Assembly (NCBI RefSeq): GCF_037892195.1
Contig: NZ_JATACI010000002.1
Location: 806,001 to 870,000, forward strand
DNA length: 64,000 bases
Direction of reading: 5' to 3'
Source of the DNA: Yoonia sp. GPGPB17
GTDB lineage: Bacteria; Pseudomonadota; Alphaproteobacteria; Rhodobacterales; Rhodobacteraceae
Each line of letters begins with the position of its first letter. Position 1 is the first letter of the stretch. The notes beneath the pieces are model-generated. The model was not told the DNA's origin. It ran no database searches and saw only the letters and a list, made by a program, of their open reading frames with translations. This document shows positions 1 to 9,617 of this stretch, piece by piece. A program made the position numbers and the translations under genes.

Positions 1-843
1 ATGCACATCCCGCCGTTTGACAACCAGAACAAACCCATCGTCGACGTGGATGATCCGACCGTGCCGTTGAACTACTTCAACATCGTTAAGCTCAAGAAAG
101 GGCAGGCGTTTGAATATGCTGTGCCGGGGTATGAGACCTGCATTGTGCCTGCGACGGGGACCGTTGATATCGACATCGAAGGGTTCAAGGCGGGCGGTGT
201 CGGCGAACGGGTTGAAGACGTCTGGGACGGTGAGCCAGAGGGTGTTTATGTGCCGGTGGGCGCCAAGGCCGAAATGGTCTGTACCTCAGATGAGGCCGAG
301 GTGTTCGTTTGCGGCGCGCGGTATGGCAAGGTGCTGGATGCCTTCGCCGTGCGCTCAGATGAGCTGGATCTGGTGCAGTACGGGTCTGATGACACCAATA
401 CGCACCGCAAGATCAAGCATATCCTCGGCACGAAGTACCACGACAAGGTGGGGCGCTTGCTGGTTTCTGAGTTGTTTACCGTGGGCGAGGGCGGTTGGTC
501 CGGTTTCCCATCTCACAAACACGACACCGATCGTTTGCCCGATGAAACGCGCCATGATGAGACCTATAACTTCCGCTTCAAACCGAACCATGGCTCCGGT
601 GTGCAGATGTTGCAACGCGAGGATGGGAAGGCAGGCGATGCCTATCACATTGTCGATGGGTCGACGATTTGCCTCGATAGCGGTTATCACCCTTGTGCGG
701 TCCTGCCCGGCTATCAGATGTATTATTTCACCATTCTGGGCGGTCTGTCGCAGCGTAGTCTGATCCAGTATTTTCAGCCATCCCATGCCTATCAGATCGA
801 AACGATCCCGGGCATCAAAGACATGATTGCCAAGTTCAAATGA
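1..843 (+). CDS. iolB: 5-deoxy-glucuronate isomerase
   Basis: IolB converts 5-deoxy-glucuronate to 2-deoxy-5-keto-gluconate in cytosolic myo-inositol breakdown. The 280-residue protein has the bicupin layout of the KduI/IolB family, with a metal-site stretch near residues 173-195 (HKHD, then ETRHDETYNFRF) and a C-terminal YYFTILGG strand. Length fits the family (about 270). An ATG stands at base 1, but an upstream start cannot be excluded because the window begins here. The stop overlaps the next start by 4 bp (ATGA), so translation is coupled to the aldolase and iolG downstream. Other iol genes probably lie to the left. Confidence 0.9.
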   Translation: MHIPPFDNQNKPIVDVDDPTVPLNYFNIVKLKKGQAFEYAVPGYETCIVPATGTVDIDIEGFKAGGVGERVEDVWDGEPEGVYVPVGAKAEMVCTSDEAEVFVCGARYGKVLDAFAVRSDELDLVQYGSDDTNTHRKIKHILGTKYHDKVGRLLVSELFTVGEGGWSGFPSHKHDTDRLPDETRHDETYNFRFKPNHGSGVQMLQREDGKAGDAYHIVDGSTICLDSGYHPCAVLPGYQMYYFTILGGLSQRSLIQYFQPSHAYQIETIPGIKDMIAKFK

Positions 844-1667
844 GCCTTGTGACGCTGAAAGATGTGCTGCAACCGGCGTTGCAGCAGGGCTATGCTGTGG
901 GCGGGTTGGTGTGCCTTGGATGGGAAGACATGCGCGCCTATGTGGCCGCCGCTGAAGCCGAAAACTGCCCAGTGATCCTGCAGGCCGGGCCGGGATGCCG
1001 GGCGCATACGCCCTTGCCGGTGCTAGGCAAGATGTTCCGCCATCTGGCCGAAGAGGCGGCAGTGCCTGTCGTGGCACATCTGGATCATGGGTACACCTAT
1101 GATGAGTGTTCTGAGGCATTGGATTCCGGCTTTACGTCTCTGATGTTTGATGGATCACGTAAACCGTTGATAGATAACATTAAAAAAACACGCCAAATTG
1201 CTGAAATGGCGCATAATTCAGGGATTTCATGTGAGGGCGAAATCGGCTTCGTGGGATATTCTGGTGGCGAGGACTCCGCCGGAACAGACCCGACAGAAGC
1301 GGCCCAGTTTGCAGCCGAAACGGGTGTCGACGCCATGGCTATCTCTGTCGGTAACGTCCACTTGCAGCAGGATAAAGAGGGTGGTTTGGATGAACCACGC
1401 ATTGCCGCCATCCAGGCGGCAACATCTGTTCCTTTGGTTATTCACGGTGGTTCAGGTGTGCCCATTGCACAGCGTAAGGCATTGGCGCAGAATACAAATA
1501 TCTGCAAATTCAACATTGGAACCGAGCTGCGGATGGCCTTTGGAGCGGCGATGCGGGAGGCGGTCAATCGCGATCCGGAACGGTTTGATCGGGTTAGTAT
1601 GCTGAAAGAAACACATGATCCTGTGATGGCGGCTGCCCGCACAGTGCTACGCAATCTGAAAGGTTAG
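840..1667 (+). CDS. Class II aldolase, IolJ/GatY-like
   Basis: Zinc-dependent class II fructose-bisphosphate aldolase family. Metal and substrate motifs are visible: HLDHGYTYDE near residue 81, CEGEIGFVG near 130, HGGSGVP near 202 and NIGTE near 225. In an inositol operon the expected reaction is cleavage of 2-deoxy-5-keto-gluconate-6-phosphate to malonate semialdehyde and dihydroxyacetone phosphate (IolJ role). That assignment is inferred from context, since tagatose- or fructose-bisphosphate aldolases look similar. Its start overlaps the iolB stop by 4 bp and iolG follows after 4 bp. Confidence 0.8.
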   Translation: MSLVTLKDVLQPALQQGYAVGGLVCLGWEDMRAYVAAAEAENCPVILQAGPGCRAHTPLPVLGKMFRHLAEEAAVPVVAHLDHGYTYDECSEALDSGFTSLMFDGSRKPLIDNIKKTRQIAEMAHNSGISCEGEIGFVGYSGGEDSAGTDPTEAAQFAAETGVDAMAISVGNVHLQQDKEGGLDEPRIAAIQAATSVPLVIHGGSGVPIAQRKALAQNTNICKFNIGTELRMAFGAAMREAVNRDPERFDRVSMLKETHDPVMAAARTVLRNLKG

Positions 1668-1671
1668 AGCA

Positions 1672-2661
1672 TTGATTAACATTGGTATTTTGGGTTGTGG
1701 ACGCATCGGGCAGGTGCATGGCGCAACCCTTCGTGGCATGACAAACGCGCGTGCTGCTGCGGTGGCAGATGCAATGCCTGACGCGGCAGCGGCTTTGGCG
1801 GCATCCACTGGTGCCAAGATCATGGACGCCGAGGCAATGCTCAACGATCCCGGCATTGATGCGGTGATCATCGGGACGCCAACGACCACGCATTACGATC
1901 TGATCCATGCGGCTGCAGCTGCGGGCAAAGCCATCTTCTGCGAAAAACCCATTGATCTATCGGTGGACCGCATTCACGATTGTCTTGCCGTCGTCGCGAA
2001 GGCGGGCGTGCCATTTATGACGGCCTTTAACCGGCGCTTTGATCCCAATTTTGCACATCTGCAACGCCAAATCGTCGACCAAGTCATAGGAAATGTTGAA
2101 CTTGTAACAATACTGTCCCGTGATCCAGCACCACCGCCCATTGGCTATGTAAAGACCTCGGGCGGCATTTTCCGCGACATGATGATCCACGATTTAGACA
2201 TGGCGCGTTTTTTGCTGGGTGAAGACCCGGTCGAGCTGACGGCCGCCGCATCTTGTCTGGTTGATCCCGAGATCGGGCAGGCGGGTGATTTTGACACGGC
2301 TGTCGTGACCCTCAAGACAGCCAGCGGCAAGCTGTGCCAGATATCAAACTCACGCCGTGCGACCTATGGCTATGATCAACGCATCGAAGTGCATGGCAGC
2401 GCCGGAATGTTACGTGCAGACAACATGTTAGAGCACACAGTTGAAGTCGCAAATGCAGATGGTATGCGCAAGGCGGCGACCCAGCCGTTCTTTCTGGAAC
2501 GTTACGCTGCTGCCTACCGGGCTGAGATGGAACACTTCGTTGCGGCGCTGGAGGCAGGCACGCCTGTGACGCCAACGGGCGAAGACGGACTAAAGGCACA
2601 GATGCTGGCGGATGCCGCCGATGCTGCTGCACGGGACGGCTTGTCCAAAACTATGCCATGA
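1672..2661 (+). CDS. iolG: Inositol 2-dehydrogenase-type oxidoreductase
   Basis: GFO/IDH/MocA-family NAD(P)-dependent oxidoreductase, expected to oxidise myo-inositol to scyllo-inosose. An N-terminal Rossmann motif (GILGCGRIGQVHG, residues 4-16), the EKP signature (IFCEKPIDL, near 93) and the GGIFRDMMIHDLDM catalytic stretch near 165 are present. Start is a TTG at 1672, with AAAGG about 9 bp upstream overlapping the end of the aldolase gene. No ATG gives a full Rossmann fold. 329 residues is normal. It is last in the inositol operon and converges on the response-regulator gene. Confidence 0.85.
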   Translation: MINIGILGCGRIGQVHGATLRGMTNARAAAVADAMPDAAAALAASTGAKIMDAEAMLNDPGIDAVIIGTPTTTHYDLIHAAAAAGKAIFCEKPIDLSVDRIHDCLAVVAKAGVPFMTAFNRRFDPNFAHLQRQIVDQVIGNVELVTILSRDPAPPPIGYVKTSGGIFRDMMIHDLDMARFLLGEDPVELTAAASCLVDPEIGQAGDFDTAVVTLKTASGKLCQISNSRRATYGYDQRIEVHGSAGMLRADNMLEHTVEVANADGMRKAATQPFFLERYAAAYRAEMEHFVAALEAGTPVTPTGEDGLKAQMLADAADAAARDGLSKTMP

Positions 2662-2772
2662 GATGAAAGTTCGAGCTGGCAAGTCCAGCCGCGTGCCCTC
2701 ATCACACGCGATCCAAAGAAAACGTTGAGTGCTGTCTTGAAATTGCAAGAAATTCGATGAGACGTCACAATC

Positions 2773-3390
2773 TCAGCAGAGGTGACGTTCTTTTGCCAAC
2801 AGTGCCGCCTGTGTTCTGTTTGAGACACCCAGTTTTGCTAACAGGTTCTTGACGTGCAGCTTGACGGTGACTTCCTGAATGCCGAGGTTTCGGGCAATCT
2901 CTTTGTTTGACAGGCCGATACACAATTGTTCCAAGGTTTGCATTTCGCGTTCGGACAGATCTGACGCACTGCTGGCGGATGCTGGGGCGGCTTGGGACGT
3001 CCCGAAATCGAATGGCAAATAGCGCTCACCTGACAAGACAAACTTGATCGCGTTCACAAGTGACGCAGGTGAAAGTGACTTGGGGATGAACCCATGCGCG
3101 CCTTGCGCCATCGCGCGGTTGGCAACCTCACGATTGGCGACACCAGACATTATCGCGACCTTGGTCGCGGGATAGGCTTTGAGGGCACGCTTCAACCCGT
3201 CCAGCCCGTTCATGCCGGGCATATGATAGTCCAGAATAAGAAGGTCTATTGAGTCGATACCGTCCATTTGACCCAGTGCAGTTTGCAAGTTTGGCGCTGT
3301 CAGAACTTTGAAGCCTTCGACAGTTTCCAGATAGGCCGCGATTGTATCGCGAACAAGGTCGTGGTCATCGGCTATGAGTATGTTTGGCAT
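2773..3390 (-). CDS. LuxR/NarL-type response regulator
   Basis: Two-component output regulator of 205 residues: receiver domain (residues 3-120; DDH acidic pocket at 8-10, phospho-acceptor Asp54 in LILDYHMP, conserved Lys in PKSLSP) followed by a GerE-type helix-turn-helix (LSEREMQTLEQL to the C-terminus). ATG 3390 gives the normal receiver start MPNILIADDH; an upstream in-frame ATG at 3432 would add 14 unconserved residues. AAGGA lies 11 bp upstream. It is divergent from the periplasmic protein and hybrid kinase genes, so it is very probably the final acceptor of that phosphorelay and the candidate binder of the ACCTATCC motifs (inference). Confidence 0.88.
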   Translation of the reverse strand: MPNILIADDHDLVRDTIAAYLETVEGFKVLTAPNLQTALGQMDGIDSIDLLILDYHMPGMNGLDGLKRALKAYPATKVAIMSGVANREVANRAMAQGAHGFIPKSLSPASLVNAIKFVLSGERYLPFDFGTSQAAPASASSASDLSEREMQTLEQLCIGLSNKEIARNLGIQEVTVKLHVKNLLAKLGVSNRTQAALLAKERHLC

Positions 3391-3452
3391 CGCATCAATA
3401 ATCCTTGTTTCCCAACGGCGGCTACAACCCAAAAGAGATCAAAAATATGGCA

Positions 3453-3491
3453 GACCTATACCATAGGGTAGGTACCTATCCCTATGACCTA
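3453..3491. promoter_or_regulatory. Candidate operator between regulator and sensor genes
   Basis: Between the two divergent genes: GACCTATACC at 3453, a perfect 10-bp palindrome TAGGTACCTA at 3469-3478, and ACCTATCCC at 3474. The two ACCTAT copies (3454 and 3474) are 20 bp apart, about two DNA turns, and a third ACCTA lies at 3487. Related motifs stand before the sulfoquinovose-synthase-like gene and before the RTX gene. Assignment to the neighbouring response regulator is inference. Confidence 0.5.
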
Positions 3492-3546
3492 AACAAACAT
3501 TCAACCATTGCGGTAGATGAGTTGCAGACTTGAGAAGGATCAAACT

Positions 3547-4041
3547 ATGAAATCTGTATTTCCTAACAGACTGCTGTGCGGTGCATTTGCTTTGGTTTTG
3601 AGCATGATGACACCGGCGTTCGCTCAGAACGTGCTGCCGCTCCAAGTGACAACGTCTGGGTCAGACCAATCCACGGTAGAAATCAGCCTGGAAACACTAG
3701 ATACGCTTGATCAGGTCAGTTTCACGACGACGACGATTTGGACGGATGGCAGTGTCGCGTTCTCGGGCGTTTCGCTAAAAGCGTTGCTTGCATATCTAGA
3801 GGTCAGTGGGCAGTCGTTGGAGATGGTGGCGTTGAATGACTATGCCGTCACAATGCCCTTGGCTGATCTGGAAGACGCAGCACCGATACTGGCGACCCGG
3901 ATGAATGGCGAAACAATGTCCGTGCGGGACAAAGGCCCTTATTGGGTGGTGTTTCCGTATGATAGTGATCCGAAGTATAGTACCGAGACAAATTACGCCC
4001 GCAGCATCTGGCAGCTCAATCGCTTGAAGGTTGTAGATTGA
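3547..4041 (+). CDS. Periplasmic molybdopterin-oxidoreductase-fold protein
   Basis: 164 residues with a Sec signal peptide ending at AFAQ near residue 26. The mature part has the pattern of the small sulfite-oxidase-like molybdopterin-binding domain (VSLKALLAYLEV; AVTMPLADLEDAAPILATRMNG; KGPYWVVFPYD; SIWQLNRLKV). The single Cys lies in the signal peptide and no residue for holding molybdenum is seen, so I read it as a ligand- or signal-sensing relative rather than an enzyme. ATG 3547 has GAGAAGGA 7 bp upstream. It is followed by the hybrid kinase gene after 55 bp and could feed that kinase's periplasmic domain (inference). Confidence 0.6.
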   Translation: MKSVFPNRLLCGAFALVLSMMTPAFAQNVLPLQVTTSGSDQSTVEISLETLDTLDQVSFTTTTIWTDGSVAFSGVSLKALLAYLEVSGQSLEMVALNDYAVTMPLADLEDAAPILATRMNGETMSVRDKGPYWVVFPYDSDPKYSTETNYARSIWQLNRLKVVD

Positions 4042-4096
4042 CGCAACCGGCCACCCTATGCTGACCTCCGACAGGAGCGGAGGCAGGACGGCCGGA

Positions 4097-6595
4097 ATGA
4101 ATCGATATCGGATCGCCATATTGGCAGGTGTCGGCTTGCTGTGCCTGCTGCTTACGCTGATGGTGACAAACCTATTGGCGCAACTTCGCGATCTTTCGAC
4201 TGCTGCAACCGACAACACCCAGTGGAGCATTTCGCAACTCGATACCGAACTGGCCAATCTTGATGCGGCTCTGGCCGATGGCTTGTCAGACCCGCAGTTT
4301 TCATCAGAAGATATTCAACTGCGCGTCGATATCGTGATCAGCCGAGCGAGCATTATCAATTCTGGTAGTGCCGCCGTCATCTTCAGTCAGGACGGTCGCG
4401 CGTCTGATCTGATCTTGCAGATCAATGACTTTGTGGATGGGGCGATTACGATCTCCGATCAGCCCGAGTCATTGCGCAAGGCCGATTTGCAAGAGCTTCG
4501 CGATATGGTTCGCGGCGTGCGCCCCCATGTACGTCAAACGGCGCTTTTAGGTATTGCCGTGGCCGCAGCCGATGCCGAGGCCCGGCGGGCAACTTTTGCG
4601 CAGCAACTCAGACGCACGGGCAGCATTGCCGTTGGGCTTTTGCTGATGATGGGCGGGCTCTTGTTCCTTCTGGATCGCATGTTGTCCCGCGCTGCCCGCC
4701 GCGACACTGAACTGCAAACATCTTCCAAGCTTCTAGCGTCAACCGTCGCAGCATCGCTGGACGCAATTGTGACAGCGGACGAAACCGGCGAAATCATTGA
4801 GTTCAATGCCGCAGCTGAAGAGGTTTTTGGCTGGAAAAGGGCCGAGATCATCGGTCGGACAATGGAACAAACCTTTATCCCCCCTCGTATGCGCGATGCA
4901 CATCATAATGGGATGAAACGCTACCTTGAAACAGGCGAACCCCGCGTTGTTGATAAGGGCCGGTTTGAATTGGCCGCGCTGCGCAAAACTGGTGAAGAAT
5001 TTCCGGTTGAACTGAACATCACCTCAATTGTGGACAGTGATGGCACGAAATTCATTGCCTATATTCGCGACATCAGTGCGCGCAAGATTGACGAACAAAA
5101 ACTCATCGATGCGCGCGACCGAGCCGAACGGACAGACAAAGCAAAATCGCAGTTTCTGACGGTGATGAGCCACGAAATGCGCACGCCATTGAATGGGATC
5201 ATGGGGGTGCTCGATCTGCTGCGCACAACGAAACTGTCACCCAAACAGGACCACTACACAAAGGTCGCAACCGCCTCGAGCGAAATTCTGTTGGAACATG
5301 TCAATGAGGCTCTGGATATCACCCGGATCGAAACAGGGACGCTGCAACTGACCCAACAGCAATTTGACTTGCCTGAGTTGGTCCAATCTCTGGTTGATGT
5401 GCTGTCACCGCTTGCCGCCGAAAAGGGGTTGTCTCTTACACTTGATATCGACGCCACGATGCGAATGGGGTTTTGGGGCGATAGCACTCGCCTCAGGCAG
5501 ATCCTTACCAATCTTGTTGGCAATGCGATCAAGTTCACCGACAGTGGTGGTGTCAAGCTGAGGGTAAGCGGTATTCACGGGCCCAAAACATCATCCTTGA
5601 AATTCGCCGTAGCCGATACGGGGGCAGGGATCCCGGCTGAGCACCACGAGCGGGTCTTTGAAGACTTCATTGCTTTGGCCCATGGCAAAGGGCGTCAAAC
5701 ACGTGGCGATGGTCTTGGCCTTTCGATTTCGCGCCGAATTGCGCGACAATTGGGCGGGGATATCGTTTTGGACAGTGAGGCGGGCAAAGGGTCCACCTTC
5801 ATCCTTAATGTGCCATTGAGCCGGGCTGCTGAATTGCGTGAGCGACCCGAAGATGCGGTGCCTACGCGCGTGAACTTATCCTGCCGCGTACTGGTTGTCG
5901 AAGACAACGACATTAATCGCCATGTGCTTAATGATATGCTGGTGGGGCTGGGCCATCATGTGGACGTGGCGGTGAATGGTGCGGAAAGCCTGGATAAACT
6001 AGCAGACACACCATTTGACATCGTCTTTATGGATATCAGCATGCCGGTTATGGATGGGGTCGAGGCAACCCGGAGGATACGCAGCAAGGATGGTCCGAAC
6101 AAGTTAACCCACATCGTTGGCCTGACGGCACATGGAAGCGAAGAGTATCGTGAAGATGCCGAAAAGGCAGGCATGAACAGATTTCACACAAAACCTATTC
6201 GTATTGATGCATTGCAGCGCATCATGGCGGATGTCGCTCATGCAGTGCATCTGCCTTTGACCGCACCATCAGACGATGCATTGCAGGAACTGCGGGATGT
6301 CCTTGGCGCTGACAAACTGCGCAATATCTGTGACCGTTTTCTGGCGGAGTTGCAGACGTTGATTGATGGCATGTGTAATGAATCCTTATCTGGCAGCGCG
6401 ATGGCCGATGCAGTGCACCACGCCAAGGGCGCTGCGGCCATGTTGGGGCAGACAGAACTCGAAAATCTGTTGGCCGAGTTGGAACGGCACGCGCGTGCGC
6501 AGGACAGTATTGATCTTCATCAATATGCGTCGCAAATCGCACTTGGTGCCGACGCGGCAAAGGGGATATTCGCCCGAGCGTCGCAGAACGCCTGA
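4097..6595 (+). CDS. Hybrid sensor histidine kinase with REC and Hpt
   Basis: 832-residue inner-membrane phosphorelay kinase. Order: TM1 (6-28), helical periplasmic sensor (29-170), TM2 (176-193), PAS (205-330), HisKA with SHEMRTPLNG (His359), HATPase_c (N box GNAIKF near 475, DTGAG near 507, GDGLGLSIS near 537), receiver (597-715, Asp646 in FMDISMP), and C-terminal Hpt (HHAKG, His774). All phospho-transfer residues are present, so the route H359-D646-H774-D54 of the neighbouring regulator is complete. Start ATG 4097 has AGGA and GGAGG upstream; ATG 4058 lacks a ribosome site. The signal is unknown. Confidence 0.92.
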   Translation: MNRYRIAILAGVGLLCLLLTLMVTNLLAQLRDLSTAATDNTQWSISQLDTELANLDAALADGLSDPQFSSEDIQLRVDIVISRASIINSGSAAVIFSQDGRASDLILQINDFVDGAITISDQPESLRKADLQELRDMVRGVRPHVRQTALLGIAVAAADAEARRATFAQQLRRTGSIAVGLLLMMGGLLFLLDRMLSRAARRDTELQTSSKLLASTVAASLDAIVTADETGEIIEFNAAAEEVFGWKRAEIIGRTMEQTFIPPRMRDAHHNGMKRYLETGEPRVVDKGRFELAALRKTGEEFPVELNITSIVDSDGTKFIAYIRDISARKIDEQKLIDARDRAERTDKAKSQFLTVMSHEMRTPLNGIMGVLDLLRTTKLSPKQDHYTKVATASSEILLEHVNEALDITRIETGTLQLTQQQFDLPELVQSLVDVLSPLAAEKGLSLTLDIDATMRMGFWGDSTRLRQILTNLVGNAIKFTDSGGVKLRVSGIHGPKTSSLKFAVADTGAGIPAEHHERVFEDFIALAHGKGRQTRGDGLGLSISRRIARQLGGDIVLDSEAGKGSTFILNVPLSRAAELRERPEDAVPTRVNLSCRVLVVEDNDINRHVLNDMLVGLGHHVDVAVNGAESLDKLADTPFDIVFMDISMPVMDGVEATRRIRSKDGPNKLTHIVGLTAHGSEEYREDAEKAGMNRFHTKPIRIDALQRIMADVAHAVHLPLTAPSDDALQELRDVLGADKLRNICDRFLAELQTLIDGMCNESLSGSAMADAVHHAKGAAAMLGQTELENLLAELERHARAQDSIDLHQYASQIALGADAAKGIFARASQNA

Positions 6596-6619
6596 TCCGG
6601 TACCTCTTTAGAACTGCCG

Positions 6620-6668
6620 ACCTATCCATCAGGATAGATACCCCATCCCAATGCCCTCTGCCCTATCC
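6620..6668. promoter_or_regulatory. Candidate operator array upstream of sqdB-like gene
   Basis: Three related octamers at regular spacing: ACCTATCC (6620), CCCCATCC (6641) and CCCTATCC (6661), 21 and 20 bp apart. The first also forms the inverted repeat CTATCC-ATCA-GGATAG (6622-6637). The array ends about 95 bp before the start codon of the downstream gene, a position fitting activation. Same motif as before the sensor genes and the RTX gene. Confidence 0.5.
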
Positions 6669-6763
6669 CGACGGCCTAACCCACGGTCCGTCGGATGGAC
6701 GTAAACCTTTGCTTGTACGCAACCTGGGTCGCCTGGAGGGGCCCAAACAAAGGAATAAGCATC

Positions 6764-7981
6764 ATGAATAACGAAAAGGAAATTGTCATCGTCGGTGGAG
6801 ATGGTTTTTGCGGCTGGCCGACAGCGCTACATCTGTCAAAGCTCGGCCACAAGATCACCATCGTTGATAACCTTGCACGCCGCACAATTGATGCAAAGCT
6901 AGGCGCAGACAGTCTGACACCGATCGCAACAATGCGGGATCGCCTTGCAGCATGGAATGAAAAAACAGGCCTTAAGATTGCCTTTGAAAACATTGATGTT
7001 GCGCAAGAGTTTGATCAAGTCACTGACCTGCTATCGACGATCAAGCCCGACACGATCATTCATTTTGGTGAACAGCGTGCAGCGCCCTATTCCATGAAGG
7101 GGATTGGCGAAAAACGCTACACCGTCGACAACAACATTTCAGGCACGCACAACCTGCTGGCTGCCTCAGTTGAGTTGGGCCTGAGCCCGCATTTCGTGCA
7201 TCTGGGGACAATGGGTGTCTATGGTTATGACGACGATGGCATCGAGATTCCAGAAGGCTATCTGCCGATCTATGTGCCAAGTGAAAACAAAATCTATCAG
7301 CGTGATATCCTCTACCCAACCAATCCGGGCAGCATCTATCACATGACCAAATCGATGGATCAGCTTCTGTTCCAGTACTATGCTAAAAACGATGGGCTAA
7401 GGATCACAGACCTGCATCAGGGCATCGTCTGGGGCACCCAAACGGAAGAGACGAAGCTTGATGAGCGGCTGATCAATCGGTTCGATTATGATGGTGATTA
7501 TGGCACGGTTTTGAACCGCTTCTTGATGCAGGCAGTTGTGGGCCACCCGCTCACAGTGCATGGGACCGGCGGACAGACCCGGGCGTTCATCCATATTCAG
7601 GACACAGTGAAATGCTTGGCTATGGCCGTCGAAAACCCGCCAGCCTCGGGTGATAAGGTCGCGATCCTTAATCAGATGACCGAGACGCATACGGTGCGGT
7701 CATTGGCCAAGCTTGTTGCGGAAAACTCCGGTGCCAAGGTCGCCTATGTGGACAACCCGCGGAACGAAGCTGCGGAGAACGGCCTGCGGGTCTCAAACAA
7801 AACGTTCATTTCGCTTGGGCTGGAGCCGATCACGCTTGCTGAGGGCCTCATGGAGGAAACCCAGCAAGTTGCCGTGAAATATGCACATCGCTGCATCCGT
7901 AAGATGATCCCATGCACCTCGACATGGACTGACAATCAACGTCCTGGCGTGGTTGATACGGAAAAACCCAGAGCTGCTTGA
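6764..7981 (+). CDS. sqdB: UDP-sulfoquinovose synthase-like enzyme
   Basis: Extended SDR of 405 residues closely resembling SqdB/SQD1, which makes UDP-sulfoquinovose from UDP-glucose and sulfite. Seen: NAD motif GGDGFCG (11-17), the family-typical RRTIDAKLGADSLTPI (39-54), HFGEQRAAPYSM (100-111), and the catalytic set Thr149, Tyr192 and Lys196 (YHMTK). ATG 6764 has AAAGGAA about 9 bp upstream. Sulfolipid synthesis would need an SqdD/SQD2 glycosyltransferase; here the followers are BcsB- and BcsA-like genes, suggesting a sulfonated polysaccharide instead (inference). Confidence 0.8.
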   Translation: MNNEKEIVIVGGDGFCGWPTALHLSKLGHKITIVDNLARRTIDAKLGADSLTPIATMRDRLAAWNEKTGLKIAFENIDVAQEFDQVTDLLSTIKPDTIIHFGEQRAAPYSMKGIGEKRYTVDNNISGTHNLLAASVELGLSPHFVHLGTMGVYGYDDDGIEIPEGYLPIYVPSENKIYQRDILYPTNPGSIYHMTKSMDQLLFQYYAKNDGLRITDLHQGIVWGTQTEETKLDERLINRFDYDGDYGTVLNRFLMQAVVGHPLTVHGTGGQTRAFIHIQDTVKCLAMAVENPPASGDKVAILNQMTETHTVRSLAKLVAENSGAKVAYVDNPRNEAAENGLRVSNKTFISLGLEPITLAEGLMEETQQVAVKYAHRCIRKMIPCTSTWTDNQRPGVVDTEKPRAA

Positions 7982-8067
7982 CCCTCCTCGTCAGCAGCGC
8001 CGGATCCGCGTGGAGGTGGGTCCGGCGCACTCTTGCTTGGCACGTTCTAAAGATATCGGTGAAAAAC

Positions 8068-9617
8068 ATGCGTATGATTGGCATTGGGCTAATGGGATTT
8101 CTTCTGGCAGCTGTGGCCCTGCTGCTTTCAACAATAAATATTTTGGAAAAGGGAGAAAACTATCTTCGCAGCCTAACTGCTGATGCGCAGCTGACGTTTG
8201 AAAGCCGCACCGCGATCCCTGTGAATGATCAATACACAGCCACAATAAAGCGATCCAACGCGACCCATCCTATCATACTGTCTGGTTTACCTGCATATCA
8301 CAGCGTGGTGTTCAGGATGCCATTGGATGCGCGCCCCACATCTGGATACCTCCAAATCAATGTTACATCTCAAGTCCTGGACGGGGTCGAAGGCGCGCTG
8401 CGGGTGTCCATCGACAATGAAAAAGGGGCGAGGTGTTGCTGCTTCCAGGTGAGGTTGCGCGTTCCCTGCAAATTCCGCTTTCACCGACGGATTTTGTCAG
8501 GGAGGAGCTGGTTGTTTCTATTTCACTGCAAGGTGAGGGTCCTGACTCTCAGTGTAGCAGAGATGATGGTCTCGCGGCCATCGTCGAGATAGAAACGACC
8601 AGCGCCGTTTTTCTGACCCTTGACCGTCCGCTAGAGACTGCGCGCGATAGGGTAAATGCTTGGGGCCGGATCGTCAGGGTTGCGTGGCCAGATTGGCTGG
8701 ACAGTCAGGAGCGCGTGCGGCGTCTGGCACTGGCCACCCAGTTTAAGCAACACGACGTTGAAACCGTCGTGCTGAACAGTTCCGCAAATGCGCTCACGAC
8801 AACGCAATTGCGTGCAATTTTGCCGATGTTTTCTGAGCAAGAGGATCAGGACCCCGCATCCTGGCCGCGATCTCTTGCGCAAGCAGGGGCAAATGCGGGA
8901 CTGCGTCGGTTCCATCACGAAACCAGTTGGCGCTACAGATATGATCTGCATCGCGAAGACGGCCTGAAGCTGCCAGCCAATCTGGATTTGGATATGGTCT
9001 TTGGCCGCCAATTGCCTGGCACACATTGGTTGCTGACAGCTACGCTGAATAACCGTCTGCTCCATCAGGAAATTTTTGACGGTGCGCAGACCACATATAC
9101 TAGGCTGATCCCACTACCGGCAGAGCTGCAAAGCGCGTCCAACATCATCGAGATTGTGGCCAGTACCACGCGACGCGATACTGGCCGCTGCGACCAAGGG
9201 CCTGTGTTGATTGCAGAAATGTTGCCGACGACCCATCTGCTGGCAGGAGATGCCAATTACTCTGATCAGCTTACAGAAATTCGTCACGCGATTTCTGAGG
9301 CGGGCGTACTGGGGCTTGGGGTTGCAGGCGTACTGAGCGCGGCAGACGCTGATGCGGTCAGCAGCCTGCTGGCCCAATTGGTACCCACGTCGGTGACGCT
9401 CAAGCCTGATCCCGACATTGCCAAAGTCGTGGTCATACCGCCGCAATCCCCCGGTTTTCCATTGGATCAGACCGGCCCAATCTGGTTGGTCACTCTGGAT
9501 ACGGTTACCCAACGGCCGCATGTCAACCGCCTGGAACCGGGCGCCCAGCTACCGCGTCGCGGTCTGGCGGTTCTGGTCACTCCCGATGCCATGGACGTGA
9601 CCGAGGTGGCGCGATGA
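8068..9617 (+). pseudogene. BcsB-like periplasmic polysaccharide protein, frameshifted
   Basis: Two open pieces of one protein. The first (from 8068) has a signal anchor (GLMGFLLAAVALLLST) and a beta-rich part ending RVSIDNEKG; the second resumes in another frame near 8428 with EVLLLPGEVARSLQIPL and runs to 9617. Loss of one G in the AAAAAGGGG run near 8420-8428 explains the break. Size (about 517 residues), periplasmic topology and position before a processive glycosyltransferase suggest a BcsB-type co-polymerase, but similarity is by pattern only. ATG 8068 has CGGTGA upstream; GTG 8059 is possible. The stop overlaps the next start by 4 bp. Confidence 0.5.

Noticed and set aside
355..1119. 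254-codon minus-strand frame under iolB and the aldolase
   Set aside because: Antisense shadow of two conserved genes, no motif.
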